A stretch of DNA of 64,000 bases from Otatea glauca (lineage: Eukaryota; Streptophyta; Magnoliopsida; Poales; Poaceae), in assembly GCA_036346275.1 (NCBI GenBank), contig CM070728.1, forward strand, positions 17,818,723 to 17,882,722, in the 5' to 3' direction. A program made the position numbers and the translations under genes. Below, in pieces: positions 11,360 to 23,339 of the stretch. The notes under the pieces are model-generated. The model had not been told where the DNA came from, did no database searches, and saw nothing but the letters and a program-made list of their open reading frames with translations. Numbering within the stretch: position 1 is the first letter of the stretch; the number at the start of each line of letters is the position of its first letter.

Positions 11360-12505
11360 CACGGGATGCACGCACACAAAGATCCGATCTGTGGGAACCA
11401 GCCATAGTGGTAGTAGTAGTTAGTTGCACAAGAAACAGCGCCCAATCATGCCAAATATCCCCACACACACACACCACACACCAATGCACCGCCGCACAAG
11501 CGGACAGCCAAACCAGGCTGCAGGATGTACCGCTGCGGTTGCCCCATTGCCAAATATGTAGCTCCAAGCCACCAGTTTGACCGCTAGGCAACGCGGCAAC
11601 ACCCAAGGCTGCAAGCCTGCAACGACTGAACGAACAAACGCAGAATTCAGACACGAAACGGGAGCTTAAGCCATGCGTGCATGCTCCGATGTGCTGCACA
11701 GCTGCGACGCACCGGCCGGCGTTTGGCCCGTGCGATCGACCGATCATCGGGAAAGGGACACGCTGGTATGGGTGGAACGGAGTAGATTCTCTGGGAGAAG
11801 ATCGAGCTGCGAGCAGTGAGTGGCTCGGAGTCGGAGGCGAGCCCTCCAGCTTCTACGCTACTGCTGTTGCGTTGATGTTGACGCTGGTCACCCGACCCGT
11901 CCTTGCAAGGACGCCAGCCACCCTGTCAGTCTTTATACGGGCACAGGAGGTTGTCAGTTCTAGGCCCTATTATTGGGTCCCCACGGATCCAAGCTTATGC
12001 ATGACGACGCTAGCTTCTCTGTCGTTTAATGATGGTGGGATTAGCCCGTGCGTGACAGACATTGTGTCTGTCTACGACGGTAAGCGCGGTGCGAAGTGGT
12101 CATCTTGCACGGTTTGGTTTTACCGTGTTCCGTGTTGCCTTTTTCCAGTCGTCAGGTGTAGATTTTACCGTTGGTCGCAATCATCAGGACCGAAACATTA
12201 CAGTGAGGAAGGGAGAGGGAAAAGCTGCACAGGTGGGTTAATCACTGGGACAGCTGACAATACTGCTCGCCGTGGCGTCTTTCGCTTTTTAGCAACAGGA
12301 AATCTGACACGCCTGTAAACAAAACTGTCGAGTAGTATTTCTCCCAAGCAGATAACTGAGTGGAAACTTTTTTTATATATTTTCTTTCCTTTACAAAGAA
12401 AGGCCAAATCGCAGCAAACACAACCTAGCATTTATTGCAAGCCTGTGTACAAGCTACAAACACCTTGAATCCATGGCACGTGTGATGATCAAATATGTCG
12501 CTTCA
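11360..12505. other. Gene-free stretch downstream of the DUF547 gene
   Basis: No family recognised. A 213-codon plus-strand open frame at 11677-12318 has no signal peptide and no known motif. It overlaps the likely 3' flank of the minus-strand gene, and I do not accept it as a gene. Confidence 0.4.
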
Positions 12506-13252
12506 TCATGCCAATAGGTACCTGAATCTGAACTCATACGGCATGACCTGAATGCGCCGTGACTCGGCGGCGACTCGCCTACCGTCCTCGACGGTCCGCA
12601 TCGCACTCTGCCGCAGCTCGCTCGGCAGCTGCAGGTAGACCCAGCCCATGAGGGAGTCCACGTCCTTGGCGAAATCAAGGAGGTAACACCGTAACAGTGC
12701 AGGAGCTTCGGGACTGCGAGCTTCGCCGGCGCCGACACGCCGACCGCCGCCTGCAGGTAGTCCCTCTTAGCCGCCTCTAGCTCCTCCACGCGGCCCACTG
12801 TGTAGACCCTCACCTTCAGGGAAAGAAGAAGTAGAAGGAATATCACAACACTGTCAGTACAACGGATCACGCAGTAATCACAACTCAAAACTGTTGCATG
12901 TTACTGTTGGAATCAAGATCTTACATTAGGAGAGGACCAGCTTCCACAGGAGAGAGCGAAGGTAACAAGGGGTTCAGGCCACTCCAGTTCGAACGCGCCT
13001 CGCGTCGTCATGCCCTCACCCTTCGTTCCTCCTCCAGGATTCACCTGCTCACGGGCCATACGTTTAGCGAATGCCGAATGTTACTAAATACTATCCCTGT
13101 TCGCTACGATGGTGGTATCGATCATGACAATGCTGCCTTACATGCTTCACGCTGTAGGGTAACCTTACGAGCCCACCGACATTTATTGTTGCCTGAAAAA
13201 AAATGCAGATCACTCTCGTCAGAGGCTCAGTTCTTTAATCTTGGTGTGGCAT

Positions 13253-13618
13253 AGTTTTAATAAAACCGAATAGATTGAAAATCGAAAATCCGGCTACACC
13301 GAATTATCACGAAAATCATTAAAAAATTAAAGAGTTTAGAAATCAAACTTTTAGAAAAAATTTTTAAAAAAAATTCAATAATCAATCGGTTTTCACCGAA
13401 AATCAACCGGGCCAATTGAAATTGTTTAGCGATCAACTTTTGAGCGATGTTCGTCAATTTTCACCAATTTACGTCGCACAATTTTTTTTCTGAATTTTTT
13501 TAAAAAATTAATTTGACCGGTTTATCGATCGGTTTTGAATACCAAACCAACTCGATATGATCAAAAACCGCGATAATCAAGATGATTTTCACACCAATTA
13601 TTACGATTTTGTTAACCC
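13253..13618. mobile_element. MULE-like short insertion in an intron (366 bp)
   Basis: The 11-mers TGGTGTGGCAT (13242-13252) and TGGTGCGGCAT (13619-13629) flank it and differ by one base, a length near the 9-11 bp made by Mutator-like elements. Its ends are imperfect inverted repeats (AGTTTTAATAAAACCG and AGGGTTAACAAAATCG). Internal motifs of the type AATCGGTTTTCACCG recur elsewhere at 58080-58290 and 61860-61960. It lies between exons 7 and 8 of the DUF547 gene. Confidence 0.6.
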
Positions 13619-13861
13619 TGGTGCGGCATGATTTATGTTCCTTTCGAGAAGGTAGGGACGTAGGGTAGAAGAGATCGATGTTACCTGGCATCATTGCCAC
13701 AAGCATAAGGGGGGTGGGGTGGTAGGTATCCCTTGCTCGAGGAATGCCTACAGTACATGAAGTGCTGGAGATACATCAAGGCACATGCTTCAGCAGTTCG
13801 TCTACCGACCGTAGCTAGCTTACTAGACCGAAACAAAGATGCAAGGTAAGTCAAACGATAA

Positions 13862-14108
13862 TATTGAGTTTGAGTAATATACAAATTCGTCTCCTACATC
13901 GTATCAAATCTATTTCTTCACAAATCTATTATATACCAATATAAATATGTCTCTGCAGTTCATAGGAAGAATAAGAGATTCATTATAAACATCTCCTCAT
14001 ATAGTGATATAGCATTTGTGTGCCCGTGATTTTTTTTGAAAGGGTTTTTCATGTTAAATTCCTATCTCTTTTCTTTGATCCTATATTTTTACTATATATT
14101 TTATAACA
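13862..14108 (+). repeat. LTR-like repeat, left copy (copia/TRIM-like)
   Basis: Similar along its length to 18083-18333 (shared words include TATAGTGATA, CCGTG near a T-run, and ATAACA or TAACA at the end). It starts TGAGTTTGAG, is preceded by CAAGGTAA and ends ACA followed by AGTGTTATCAAA, which resembles a primer-binding site. The structure is that of a small LTR of a copia-type element inside intron 6 of the DUF547 gene. Confidence 0.55.
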
Positions 14109-15109
14109 AGTGTTATCAAAATTTAAGATCCAAATCCAAACCGCTGCCTCTAGAAGGCGAGTCCATGAGGTGGCTATCGCACGGCTTTATCAAGGCAATG
14201 TACAGGCAGAGACATCGGCGCCAGCAGTGAGAAAAACCATGGAGGCTGCAGCAGTAGCTGAAGGCTCGGTGACGTGCGGCTGCAGGGGTACCGTACGGCG
14301 ACGCAAAAAAGTTCTTGGCAGCGACGCGTACGAGAGAAGTGATTCTGACGCGGTGCTCAAGGTCTTCTCGGCAGTATGCGTCAGGAAGGTCGAAGTCGCC
14401 AACTTTTGCGTGGCCTCCGGGGCCCGGGGGCAGTGCATCACATGTAGAACAAGCAGAGTAGGGATACTAATGGATTTAGATCAGTCTAGTTTTTTTAATT
14501 AGGTTGATTCAAAATTATAAATATATTGAACTAGTTTTGAATCCATAGCTATTTGAACTAAATTTAGATCCGATTGAGCTAGACTTACATTATGTTTTTT
14601 ACTAAATCTCTCACCACCAGTCAAGTAAATTAATTGACGTTGACTTTAGCAATAATGTTTTTTTTGTTTTATATACTTCAGCAGTATACTTTAAATTCTA
14701 ATTTCAACCTTTCTAACTTTCAACCTCTTTTCCAGTAGGTGAGATATGTAATTATATACAATTATAGACTTAGTTTTATCACTTAAATATTACACTGTAA
14801 ACTATCAACTTATCAAACAAATAATTTATCTAAATAAAGGCCCGACTTTCATTTGGGCTCATACTAAGCTTAGATTTCACTCTTTTTAAATCAGATTAGA
14901 CACAAAATCTATAAAAAAATATTATGTTTGGATCAGAACTGTGCTGAACTTTGACCATCTAGCATCCTAAAGCAGTGTCTCGTGCAGTAGCAAGCGAAGG
15001 TCCAGGACGCGGCCACTGTGCAAGCAAAAAAAATGAAAAAAAGGAAGCAAAGTATTAAGAGATAAGGACCTTGAGCTCTAATCATATAAAACTCTCTATT
15101 GCTGGATAA

Positions 15110-16745
15110 GTACGGTGTGTCTGCGTCCACACCATCATGTTGCTCTTTTTCACTGTAGATTCTACAATAAACTCTTGGTAGCCTCAAAAAATTATTGCGC
15201 GTCATATTTCACAAACTCCGCTCGGCTCCGCTGGCAACAAATCTGCTGGCCGTGCGTGAGATCTCCAGGTCCTGCTAGTGAAATACACTGTAGCGAATTT
15301 TGGGTTAAGCTACAGTTTCGGCCCTGCACTTTGGTGATTTTATTGAACTATTAAGTTATGTTACAAGTTTTTGGAACTTTTTTAGAAGGATCCTCTAAGC
15401 ATGCCTAGCCTACCATAAAAATTCCGGATCATGAACAAATTTGTGCGATTTTTAAAAATCTAGGCGATACTACTAATACATTTGAAGCAATTTTGCTGAT
15501 CTGGTTGAGCTGCTAAATTTGCAAGGTCTTGAAATTTTTTTAAGGGGTCCTGAAAACATGCCTACACTGCCGGTACAAATTTCAAATCATGCTCAAGCTT
15601 TTGTGATTTTAATTTTTTTTGGCAATGTTACTAACGCACTTCAAGCAGTTTCACTGGTTTAATTGAGATGCTAAGTTTGTAAATTCTTTAAAATTTGTTA
15701 GGAGGGTCCTGAGAGCATGCCTGAGCTACCATAGAAAAAGAAAGATCGAGGTCAAGCTTTAGTGATTTTTAAAAATTATGATAATTTCGTTTCATTTTTT
15801 TTTCTCCGGACCGTTCCCGAAGAAGATTTCCTTCCTTTGTTAGAATCTCTTCATGTGTCGGCGATTCCTTCCGACCGCAGCCGCGCGCAGACCTGTTGAG
15901 CATCTATTAAATACTACTAGTCGTGGGGAGGTATGCAAACCCGCCCACTAGCGTGCCCCTTGTCGCTTTTTACTGTAGTTTTATACAGTGAACTGAAACA
16001 CATGCTCATATATTTATTACGCATAGCATTTCACAAAACATGCTTAGCTCAGTTGGCCAAGAGCTTTAGTTCGTGCCGTAGGTTTCTGGTTCGGCTCCCA
16101 TGGGAGCCATTATTTTCGGTCTTTTTTTTTTGCATCAGCTTCGTTTATTTAACTGAGATACTAAATCATGTTGTAAGTTTTTAGAATTTTTTGAGAAGAC
16201 CCCTTAGAGCATGCCTAACTTATCGTAAAATTTTTTGAACATGATCGAATTTGTGCGATTTTACAAAATTCTAGCAATGGTGATAATGAATTTAATTTTT
16301 TTCTTGTTTAATTGAGCTAATAGCTTTGCAAATTCTTGAAATCTTTTAGGAGAGTCTTGATAGCATGCCTACCCAACTGTAAGAATTCTAGGTCATGATT
16401 AGTTTTTTTTCCAAATTTTAAAAATTCCAGCAGTGCTGCTAATGCATTTAGGACAACTTCACTGATTTAATTGAGCTACTAAATTTGTAAGTTTTTGAAA
16501 ATTTGTTAGAAGGGTCTTGCGAGCGTGACTGAGCTACCATAAAAAAAAAATCAAAGCAAGATCGAACTTTTGCGATTTTTTTTAAAAAAAATTGACGATG
16601 GTACTCGTACTTTTCCCCCTTTTTTTTGGAAGGTATTACCGAAAAAACCCCACTCTCCGTAAAAATCTTTACATGTCACAGCGATTCCTTCTACAGTTTC
16701 ACCCACAGCAACGTACTAATCCGGTGTACATCTAGTAAATAGTAA
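15110..16745. repeat. Ancient ~820-bp direct duplication containing tandem ~165-bp units
   Basis: Unit 1 (~15110-15920) and unit 2 (~15932-16745) align at offsets of 820-828 bp. Both start with a TTTTTACTGTAG-like segment and TTTCACAAA, continue with two or three ~165-bp subunits, and end with GCGATTCCTTC and CATCTAxTAAATA. Each subunit carries landmarks of the type GGGTCCTGA...AGCATGCCT...ACCATA...GATTTTTAAAAAT. The copies are diverged, so the event is old. It lies in intron 6 of the DUF547 gene. Confidence 0.65.
16044..16112 (+). ncRNA. tRNA-like relic (A box and B box)
   Basis: TTAGCTCAGTTGGCCAAGAG matches a tRNA D-arm and polymerase III A box, with a GCTC/GAGC stem. GGTTCGGCTCC about 35 nt later matches a B box. 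The anticodon stem and acceptor stem do not pair properly, so it is not a functional tRNA. It may be the head of a tRNA-derived SINE or a decayed tRNA gene. The matching place in the first duplication unit (~15222) is much poorer. Confidence 0.4.
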
Positions 16746-18082
16746 GGTGGCTGGCGACGGAAAACCCGCGTCACGAGAAATACAACCGCAGGCGCGGACC
16801 GCAATAGCAACCATCGGAACCATAAAAAAAGATGATCCATGAGAAGTTGCCGTCTGCTCGTCGCACAACTTGAGGAAGCAGTACTGCCAGAAGCGTCTTC
16901 GGTTTTGGTTTTGGTGTTTTTGACGCTTATTGCCAGGTACACACAAGGAACCGCACTAGGGGATTTAGCAACCTCAAGTCATTTCAACTCGTTTCAACTT
17001 TATTCCACGATTTGACTCTATACGGAGTATTGACCTACACTCTACTCGACAACTGTTCCAGTGCCAAGTTCGCTAACATTATCGCCCGCGCCGTTCGGCG
17101 CTATGCTTAGGCACCATTGTACGCCATCTCTGTCGACAATCTTCTGCTACAATCGATTGTTGTATTGCTTCTGTTGAGGGTGGATTTCATAGCAATTCAG
17201 GCCGTTGTGCATATTATTAGAAGCATCCATACGGGATTAATCTTTGTCAATTTCTTTGATGATCCGTCATCTACTACGGGTTACTGCGGCCAAATATACA
17301 CATATAGAGTCTAAGGTGGAGTTGCAGGTTTGCAACACAATGAATTAATTTAGGCTACGCTTGATCGAGGAGACTTTGAAAAAAAAAGAATATTAGTTGA
17401 AGAGATAACTGAACTTGGTGTTCAATCATCGTTTGGATATGTTGTAATTTTGGATCGCTTATGCAACCATTATGAAGGCTTTAGCTACAATAATTCTCAA
17501 TGATTTAATGACATCCTGATGGTAGTTAGCATTATACTCTCTAGAGTTTTACTGTTTAAAAGTGAAGTTTTTGCTCCAATATCAGTTTGAGATTAAGGAT
17601 TGAAGCGTAAAAAGGAGTTTGCTTTCTATGTAGATACTACAACGTTATTTAGTTATCATAACTATGAGGGGTCTACTGTAATTTATACTCCATTGATGGC
17701 ACGAGAATTCCTTTTAACTTGACAGTTTTGCAGGAGCAATTTAAATCAGATCGTGAAATTTAACTATCTTTGAAGTCAGTAGTTTGACATACGTGATGAC
17801 TACACACGCAAGTTGCTCTTTCAACCAGCATTGTTTGCCGAATTTTGTGTTCTAGATGGAGCGCATGAAATATATATGGTATGAGTTCTTCGTTTATCAA
17901 GCGCCACGAGTGATATTTTGGCTTATGAAAAACGTTTTGTATAAAACTATTTGTCTTTCTTATTCAGATAAGTCATTTGGACTTTTAGCGTACAAGGTGT
18001 TTACGATGATTTGTTTCAAGAAAATTTCAAGAAAATTTGTGTTATATTTTAGCTGCAAGAGAATTCATTTCAAGGTAGAGAT

Positions 18083-18333
18083 TGTTGAGTTTGAGTCTGA
18101 TATGAATTCGTTTCCTACTCCATTTCAAATCTATTTGTACACGAAGTCTATTGTATATCTCTATAAATATGTCCCTACAGTACATAGGAAATGCAAGAGT
18201 TTCACTGTAAACATCTTCTTATATAGTGATAGAGTCTTTGCGCGTCCGTGGTTTTTTACCGAAAGAGTTTTCCATATTAAATCTTATGTCATGTTTCTTT
18301 TATTCTATATTTTTTCCCTACGTTTTTGTAACA
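18083..18333 (+). repeat. LTR-like repeat, right copy
   Basis: Begins TGTTGAGTTTGAG after the polypurine-like CAAGGTAGAGAT and ends GTAACA, followed by AGTAGCGCCAAGATGA, which is primer-binding-site-like. It is a diverged direct copy of 13862-14108. No pol coding was recognised between the two copies. Confidence 0.55.
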
Positions 18334-21153
18334 AGTAGCGCCAAGATGATCGGATTTCAGAGTAAATTAAGCCTTTGGTAATGATTAAGGAGACATGAAG
18401 CATTTCTTTAACCAAAAATTTAATGACCAGAAACGAGCAGTACACGAACATGCCAGCCATATGTTCAGAGTTCACACTTAAAGAATACGCATCGTAAGAA
18501 CTACCCAGGCTGTACTACAGGCATAAGCAAAGTTCTGAACTTCCCAAAAAATTCCAGCATACAGTGGTTCTATCAAAAGCAAACACTGGTAACGTATAAT
18601 TGAGAGAATTGTACCAAAATGAAATTTCCTGCTAACGGATAGGTGCCTAAGATAGAATCAAGATGAAGAATTTCAGGGAAAGGAAAGGGCGGCCTAAATT
18701 ATGAGTGACAGCTCACATTCATCATGCATGAATTGTAGACATTGATCCAGAATGCCAGCTTCTGCTGATGGGAGAGCCCCACTAGGTCAACCGAGGAAAG
18801 CTTCCGGAGCAGGGCCCTGCAGATTAACCAGATAAGCAAGAGCCATTCAATTAGCAACGTTATTAAGTCAAAAGGCCACCCACTCACCAGACAACCAAAT
18901 CTAATTCGCAATAATTGAACAAAATTTTCAGTTGATGCTAATATGAACTCACTTCAATCTCCGGGAAAGAAGCGTGTTATTGGCCAGCGTATTCTGATCA
19001 AACGAGGCAGCGTCGATTACATGGAATCGCTTGTATGGGCCAATGTCCCTTGTGCCCAATTCCAGGATGCCATAAGGATCTTGCGGATACGCGTCCCCCG
19101 TGCTCTCGCAACAACCCGAAACCGACGGAGACAATGCATGCTCCTCCTCTTGGCCACCGGCTGCTGAGCTCGTATTCGAGAAGATAGCCAGCAGGCACCT
19201 CAACAGTTCATCTGACAATTTGTTCGGCACGCTCGAGTCATCCTGGGATACTTTTTCTGAATTATTGCTGGCAGCCTCTGCAAGCCTTTTACGGTCAGGC
19301 GCTGTACTAATTGTCTATGTGAAAACACAAGAGCGGCAGCAGAATTCAGCAAGTTCCTTGAAAAAAAAACCCTCATATAATTCAGCACCATAAGACTTTC
19401 GTTGTTTTACCTGAGCAGCCCTGCGTTTCTCTGGCGCTACTGCGGGCACCCTGGATTTAGGCACCTTAAGCAATGGCGATTGGCGACAATTTCTACTCGA
19501 GGTGTTACTGCACGACTGGTTGTTCTCTTTTCCAGCTCCAGAACGGCCATCCTGGCTCACTGAAGAAGGACTTGGCTTTCTTGGTGTTTGCTTGGCAGTA
19601 GAGACCGCGTTCAATGATGGATGAGTAGGAGAATGATCTGAACCATGCTGTATAGTTGGATATACCTCTGAATTCGGAATTGGGCTCGATGACATAAGCT
19701 GCGCCGGCACGCATCCCTCGCCGCCGGGGAGATGCGTGCTATTGGTGGAGGAGAAGATTATAGCCTCCTGGTAGAGGCCTTGCCGGAAATTGACCACCTG
19801 CTCCTCCAGCCGTACAACTTCCTCTTCCAACACTGCCACCTCCGCGAGAAGCGCTAGTGTCTTCACAGCATAATTCAGAGGAAGACTGATTCAGAATTGT
19901 ATTGTCCCAAACAGAATTGAATTGCTTTGGATGTAAATGCAGCACTAACATGAGACGGTAGATATGGGGGCAGGCGAGGCAGAGCGCCGAGCGGCCTCGT
20001 GAACGCCCTCTCGAGGGCTCGGTGGACGTTCTCTTCGTGCCGCAGCTTCTTCTTGAGCTTGTTGACCTAGAGCTCGACATTGCAAAGCGTCAAAAACACG
20101 CTGCAGAAAGAAATGGGTTTTTGAATTCAAGAAATTGGGACAGAATTCAGGTACATCTTGTTGCAGTGCTAGCTTCCGCTCTCTCCTCGCTTGGATTCTG
20201 TTCGTTATGCCTTTAGTCGGAGCGTCGATTGATCCTTTCACCGGCACGGCCTTCCTCGGATCCTTCTCCATCACCTGAACACAAATAACATCAACACAAG
20301 AGGAAAAGAAGCCTCATATAGCTGTGAAAGAAACTAAGGAAAGCAAAGCGACAGATTCCTCTGCTCCGAAAGATAAAGGTAAAGCAAAGCAAATTAAAGA
20401 AGAAATGGGAGCTCAGGACTCAGGAGCAATCGAGAGGTATCCAATCCGAGTAGCTCTCCAAAACAACTGATGCCACAGTGACCAACGAGCCCATATCGAG
20501 ATCTTGTCAAGAACACAACCAACCATGACTTAGCTCGCAAGAACATCAAAGAGCACTGTTCATCGGCGTACTATTCCCACATTAAATAAGCCGTCGTACA
20601 AAAGCGTATTGACAGTGCAACAAATTAACAGCCACTGCCCAGATGACCACCGAAGCAAAACAACCAGAAAAGGGAGCACAGAAACTCACATCTCGGGAAC
20701 CAAAAACGGAAGGAAAAACGAACTCAAAACAGGGCGTTCGAACAACCGGCCTCGAATAGACGGCAAAGACGCCACCTTTCTGATCCCCGCGAACGCCGAA
20801 ACGCCCGGCCTCGAACAGACGGCAAAGACGCAGCCTTTCTGATCCCCGCGAGCGCCGACCACCGAGAACGCAAGGGAGCCAAGAATCAGTCGCGAAAACC
20901 GAAAAACAGCCGCACATTGTCACCTCTAGGGCGCTCAATTCCACGGAAGGTGCGAACTTTCCAGTCCTCCAAACGCAAAGGGCCAAAAAAAAAAAAAAGC
21001 AGAGCACACCACGAAAACAGAGAGATTGACGAAGCCTACCCTGTCGCCCTTCGGGGCCGCCTTCGAGCCATGCGCCGCCGCCGGCCTCCGAGCGCGGCCG
21101 TTCATCTCCGAGGCCGTATGCATATACGTCTCTATCTGCACTGCGCAATGCAC

Positions 21154-21645
21154 GGCGACGAGACGGTTAGTTCAAGCCCTCGTCGCGGCGGGCCTATGGA
21201 CCGCGAGGAGACTCCATCGCCATTGAAGGCACCGCGAGCTCTGAGGTGTTCCTCGGCAGCAGGACGCGCGCGCGGGGTCCAGCCACCGCAGCTAGACTGT
21301 GGGAGCGAGCATTGCTGGTGGATTCGATTTGGGTAGTGTTCTTGATTGGGTTGTGGTGGGATTGGGAACCGTGTGCGGGAATTGGGATTGCGGCGGTGGC
21401 GTCGGTGATGGCGATGCGTGGTGGTCGCGGTTTCCCTCGGTCGTGAGAATTGGGTTCTGGTACTAGTTGCGGTGGCGTCATATATATGCGACGGAGAGAT
21501 TGGATTGTTTTTCCGCGTATTTACTGTCACGGTGTGCATTACCTCGCGACTAAAGTTAAGTTCGGTCTTCACTTAACAAAATGGAAACCACTGTTGAGGT
21601 TACCGTCGAACTAAAAAAAATCATTGACACCCTCTTAACATAGTA
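21154..21645 (-). promoter_or_regulatory. Probable promoter and 5' UTR of the DUF547 gene
   Basis: CpG-rich DNA upstream (on the minus strand) of the start codon at 21153. It contains a CATATATATGA TATA-like stretch near 21479-21489. It ends where a Helitron 3' end begins at 21646, so at most ~490 bp of native upstream DNA remains. Confidence 0.4.
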
Positions 21646-22977
21646 CTAGTCATGTGCCCGTGCGTTGCAACGAAAACTCAATTTGCGATAAAAACTTTAT
21701 TTGCAAAGAACACTAACTTTAGTTATGTTTCAATAGTAGAAAAAGTTTATTCTTCCGAAGAGATTTGACTATCGGGTTAAATCCTCTTCTATCTCAACCG
21801 TTCATGTTAGATCCAACGAATCAAGTACTCTGAAGGATAGAATTAGTAGAGAAATATCAATCCTTACTATTGAATGAGGAGAAAGTTATTGTTTTCCTCT
21901 TGTAGGAAATCTTCTTGCTTGTTGCACACAACCTTTCTCTTCTCTTCTCTTCTCTTCTCTTCCTGCGTGTGTCTCTACTACCGACCGGTCTGTCCTCCTA
22001 GAAATGAGAGTGGGTGCCCTCTAATAGGGAGTAGATGAAAGCAGAAGGCAGCATACGCAGACGGATAGAAGCCAAGTCTCCCCGACATCTTCGTGATTGG
22101 CACGTGATTTAGTTGCGTGATTCTTTCCTTTTAATCTATGCATTTCCAGATATGATAAGATAGAATTCCCGTATTATGAGATATGGTGAGTATATCTTTC
22201 TATCCATGCAGGACATGATGAGAAAATCCTTCCATTTATAAGATATATGAATAACATCCTTCCACAGTAAGAACATGTGAATTGAGATATGCTAAAATAA
22301 TATTTCTATTCAAAAAAAATATGATAAAATCCTTCCATTTAAGATATGATTAAATCATCTTCTATCTCAGCCATTTATGTCAGATCCAACGAATCAGATA
22401 CTCTAGAGGAGAACGGACCACTGCCACCAACTCCTAATTAGAAGAAGGCAATCTTGCAGGAAATCTTCTTGCTTCTTGCACATAGCCTTTCTCTTCTCTT
22501 CTCTGCCTGCGTGTGTCTCCACTACCGACTGACCTATCCTCCTGAAGATGAGAGTGGGTGCCCTCTAATAGGGAGTAGATGAAAGCGTAAAAAGATACGC
22601 ACGGATGGACGCTTGAGTCTCCCGACATCTTCGTGATTGGCACGTGATTTGGTTGCATGATTTTTTCCTTTTAATCTATACATTTTCAGATATGATGAGA
22701 TAGAATTCCCGTATTATAAGATATGGTTAGTATATCCTTCTATCCAAAAATCCTTCCATTTATAAGATATATGAATAACATCCTTCCATAGTAAGAATAT
22801 GTGAATAGAGATATGCTAAAATAATATTTCTATTTAAAAAAGATATGATAAAATCCTTCCATCTAAGATATGATTAAATCCTATTCTATCTCAGTCGTTC
22901 ATGTCAGATCCAACGAATCGGATACTCTAGAGGAGAACGGACCACTGCCACCAACTCCTAATTAGAAGTAGTAGAGA
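21646..22977 (-). mobile_element. Nonautonomous Helitron, 1332 bp
   Basis: Read on the minus strand it starts A|TCTCTACTACTTCTAATTA and ends GCACGGGCACATGACTAG|T, with the palindrome CGTTGCAACG just before the end. It has a 5' TC, a 3' CTAG, insertion between A and T, and no terminal inverted repeats, as in Helitrons. Inside is a ~550-bp direct repeat: segments from ~21900 and ~22460 share the TTCTC run, GAGAGTGGGTGCCCTCTAAT and the ATCTTCGTGATTGGCACGTG region. Its first 19 nt are identical to the element at 43678. Confidence 0.7.
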
Positions 22978-23339
22978 TATACCATCTTCTCCATCCACCT
23001 TCACTCTTCTCCCGTCTAGTTCTATTTGGTATTTGGTTGAGGTTGAGTGGGGATGTGGTTTGAGATTTTATACTTGGTATGAGAGGTTAATTTTCTTCGA
23101 CTCATGTGCCAAAGTCAAAACCTAATCTACCGAAACTATGGAAAGTTACCTCCAAACCAACTTTCAGCTTTTAGCTTCTCCTAATACAAATGGGCTACTG
23201 ACTTTTGGTTTCCAGCTGCGAAGAAGCCAGCCATTTGGAACAGCTTTCAGCTTCCAGAGGGAAGAAGCCGAAGCTGAAGCCGTTCTAAACAGCGCCAGAT
23301 ATCTTCTCCGCTAACTTTCCCCACCTCATTTCCTTCCTT
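22978..23339. other. Gene-free AT-rich DNA
   Basis: Short flank between a Helitron 5' end and a motif array. It contains AAGCTGAAGCCG-type words repeated in both orientations around 23215-23290 (CTTTCAGCTT and AAGCTGAAG). No gene seen. Confidence 0.35.

Larger units (their letters stand above)
12506..21153 (-). pseudogene. Leucine-zipper (MIP1-type) plus DUF547 protein gene, probably decaying
   Basis: Ten minus-strand exons: 21153-21040, 20274-20155, 20066-19950, 19860-19411, 19301-18953, 18816-18717, 13747-13685, 13192-13142, 13044-12925 and 12813-12506. All have GT-AG borders. The N-terminal half is the MIP1 leucine-zipper region, with a basic stretch (RIQARRERKLALQQD), KLKKKLRHEENVHRALERAF and heptads in LLAEVAVLEEEVVRLEEQV. 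The C-terminal half is DUF547, with KLAFWINVYNSCMMN, GAFELEWPEPLVTFALSCGS and a final EFRFRYLLA. Plants carry several such proteins, often annotated 'ternary complex factor MIP1'; their function is poorly known. Defects seen: exon 7 has a C-run frameshift and a stop; exon 8 lacks about 12 family residues; exon 10 has an 8-nt insertion near 12683-12690 (a repeated TGTTAC) shifting the last ~60 residues; the exon 4/5 junction is one nucleotide out of frame. Sequencing error or alternative splicing could explain some of these. Confidence 0.8.

Noticed and set aside
11677..12318. 213-codon plus-strand open frame
   Set aside because: No family motif, no splice structure, ordinary base composition for this DNA, and it lies just past the 3' end of the minus-strand DUF547 gene. 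Chance open frame is more likely.
16044..16112. Functional tRNA gene
   Set aside because: A-box and B-box words are good, but the acceptor and anticodon stems do not pair. Kept only as a tRNA-like relic.
20582..21148. 188-codon minus-strand frame overlapping exon 1 of the DUF547 gene
   Set aside because: It reads through the GT donor at 21039 in a different frame from the conserved exon 1-2 junction, so most of it is intron.
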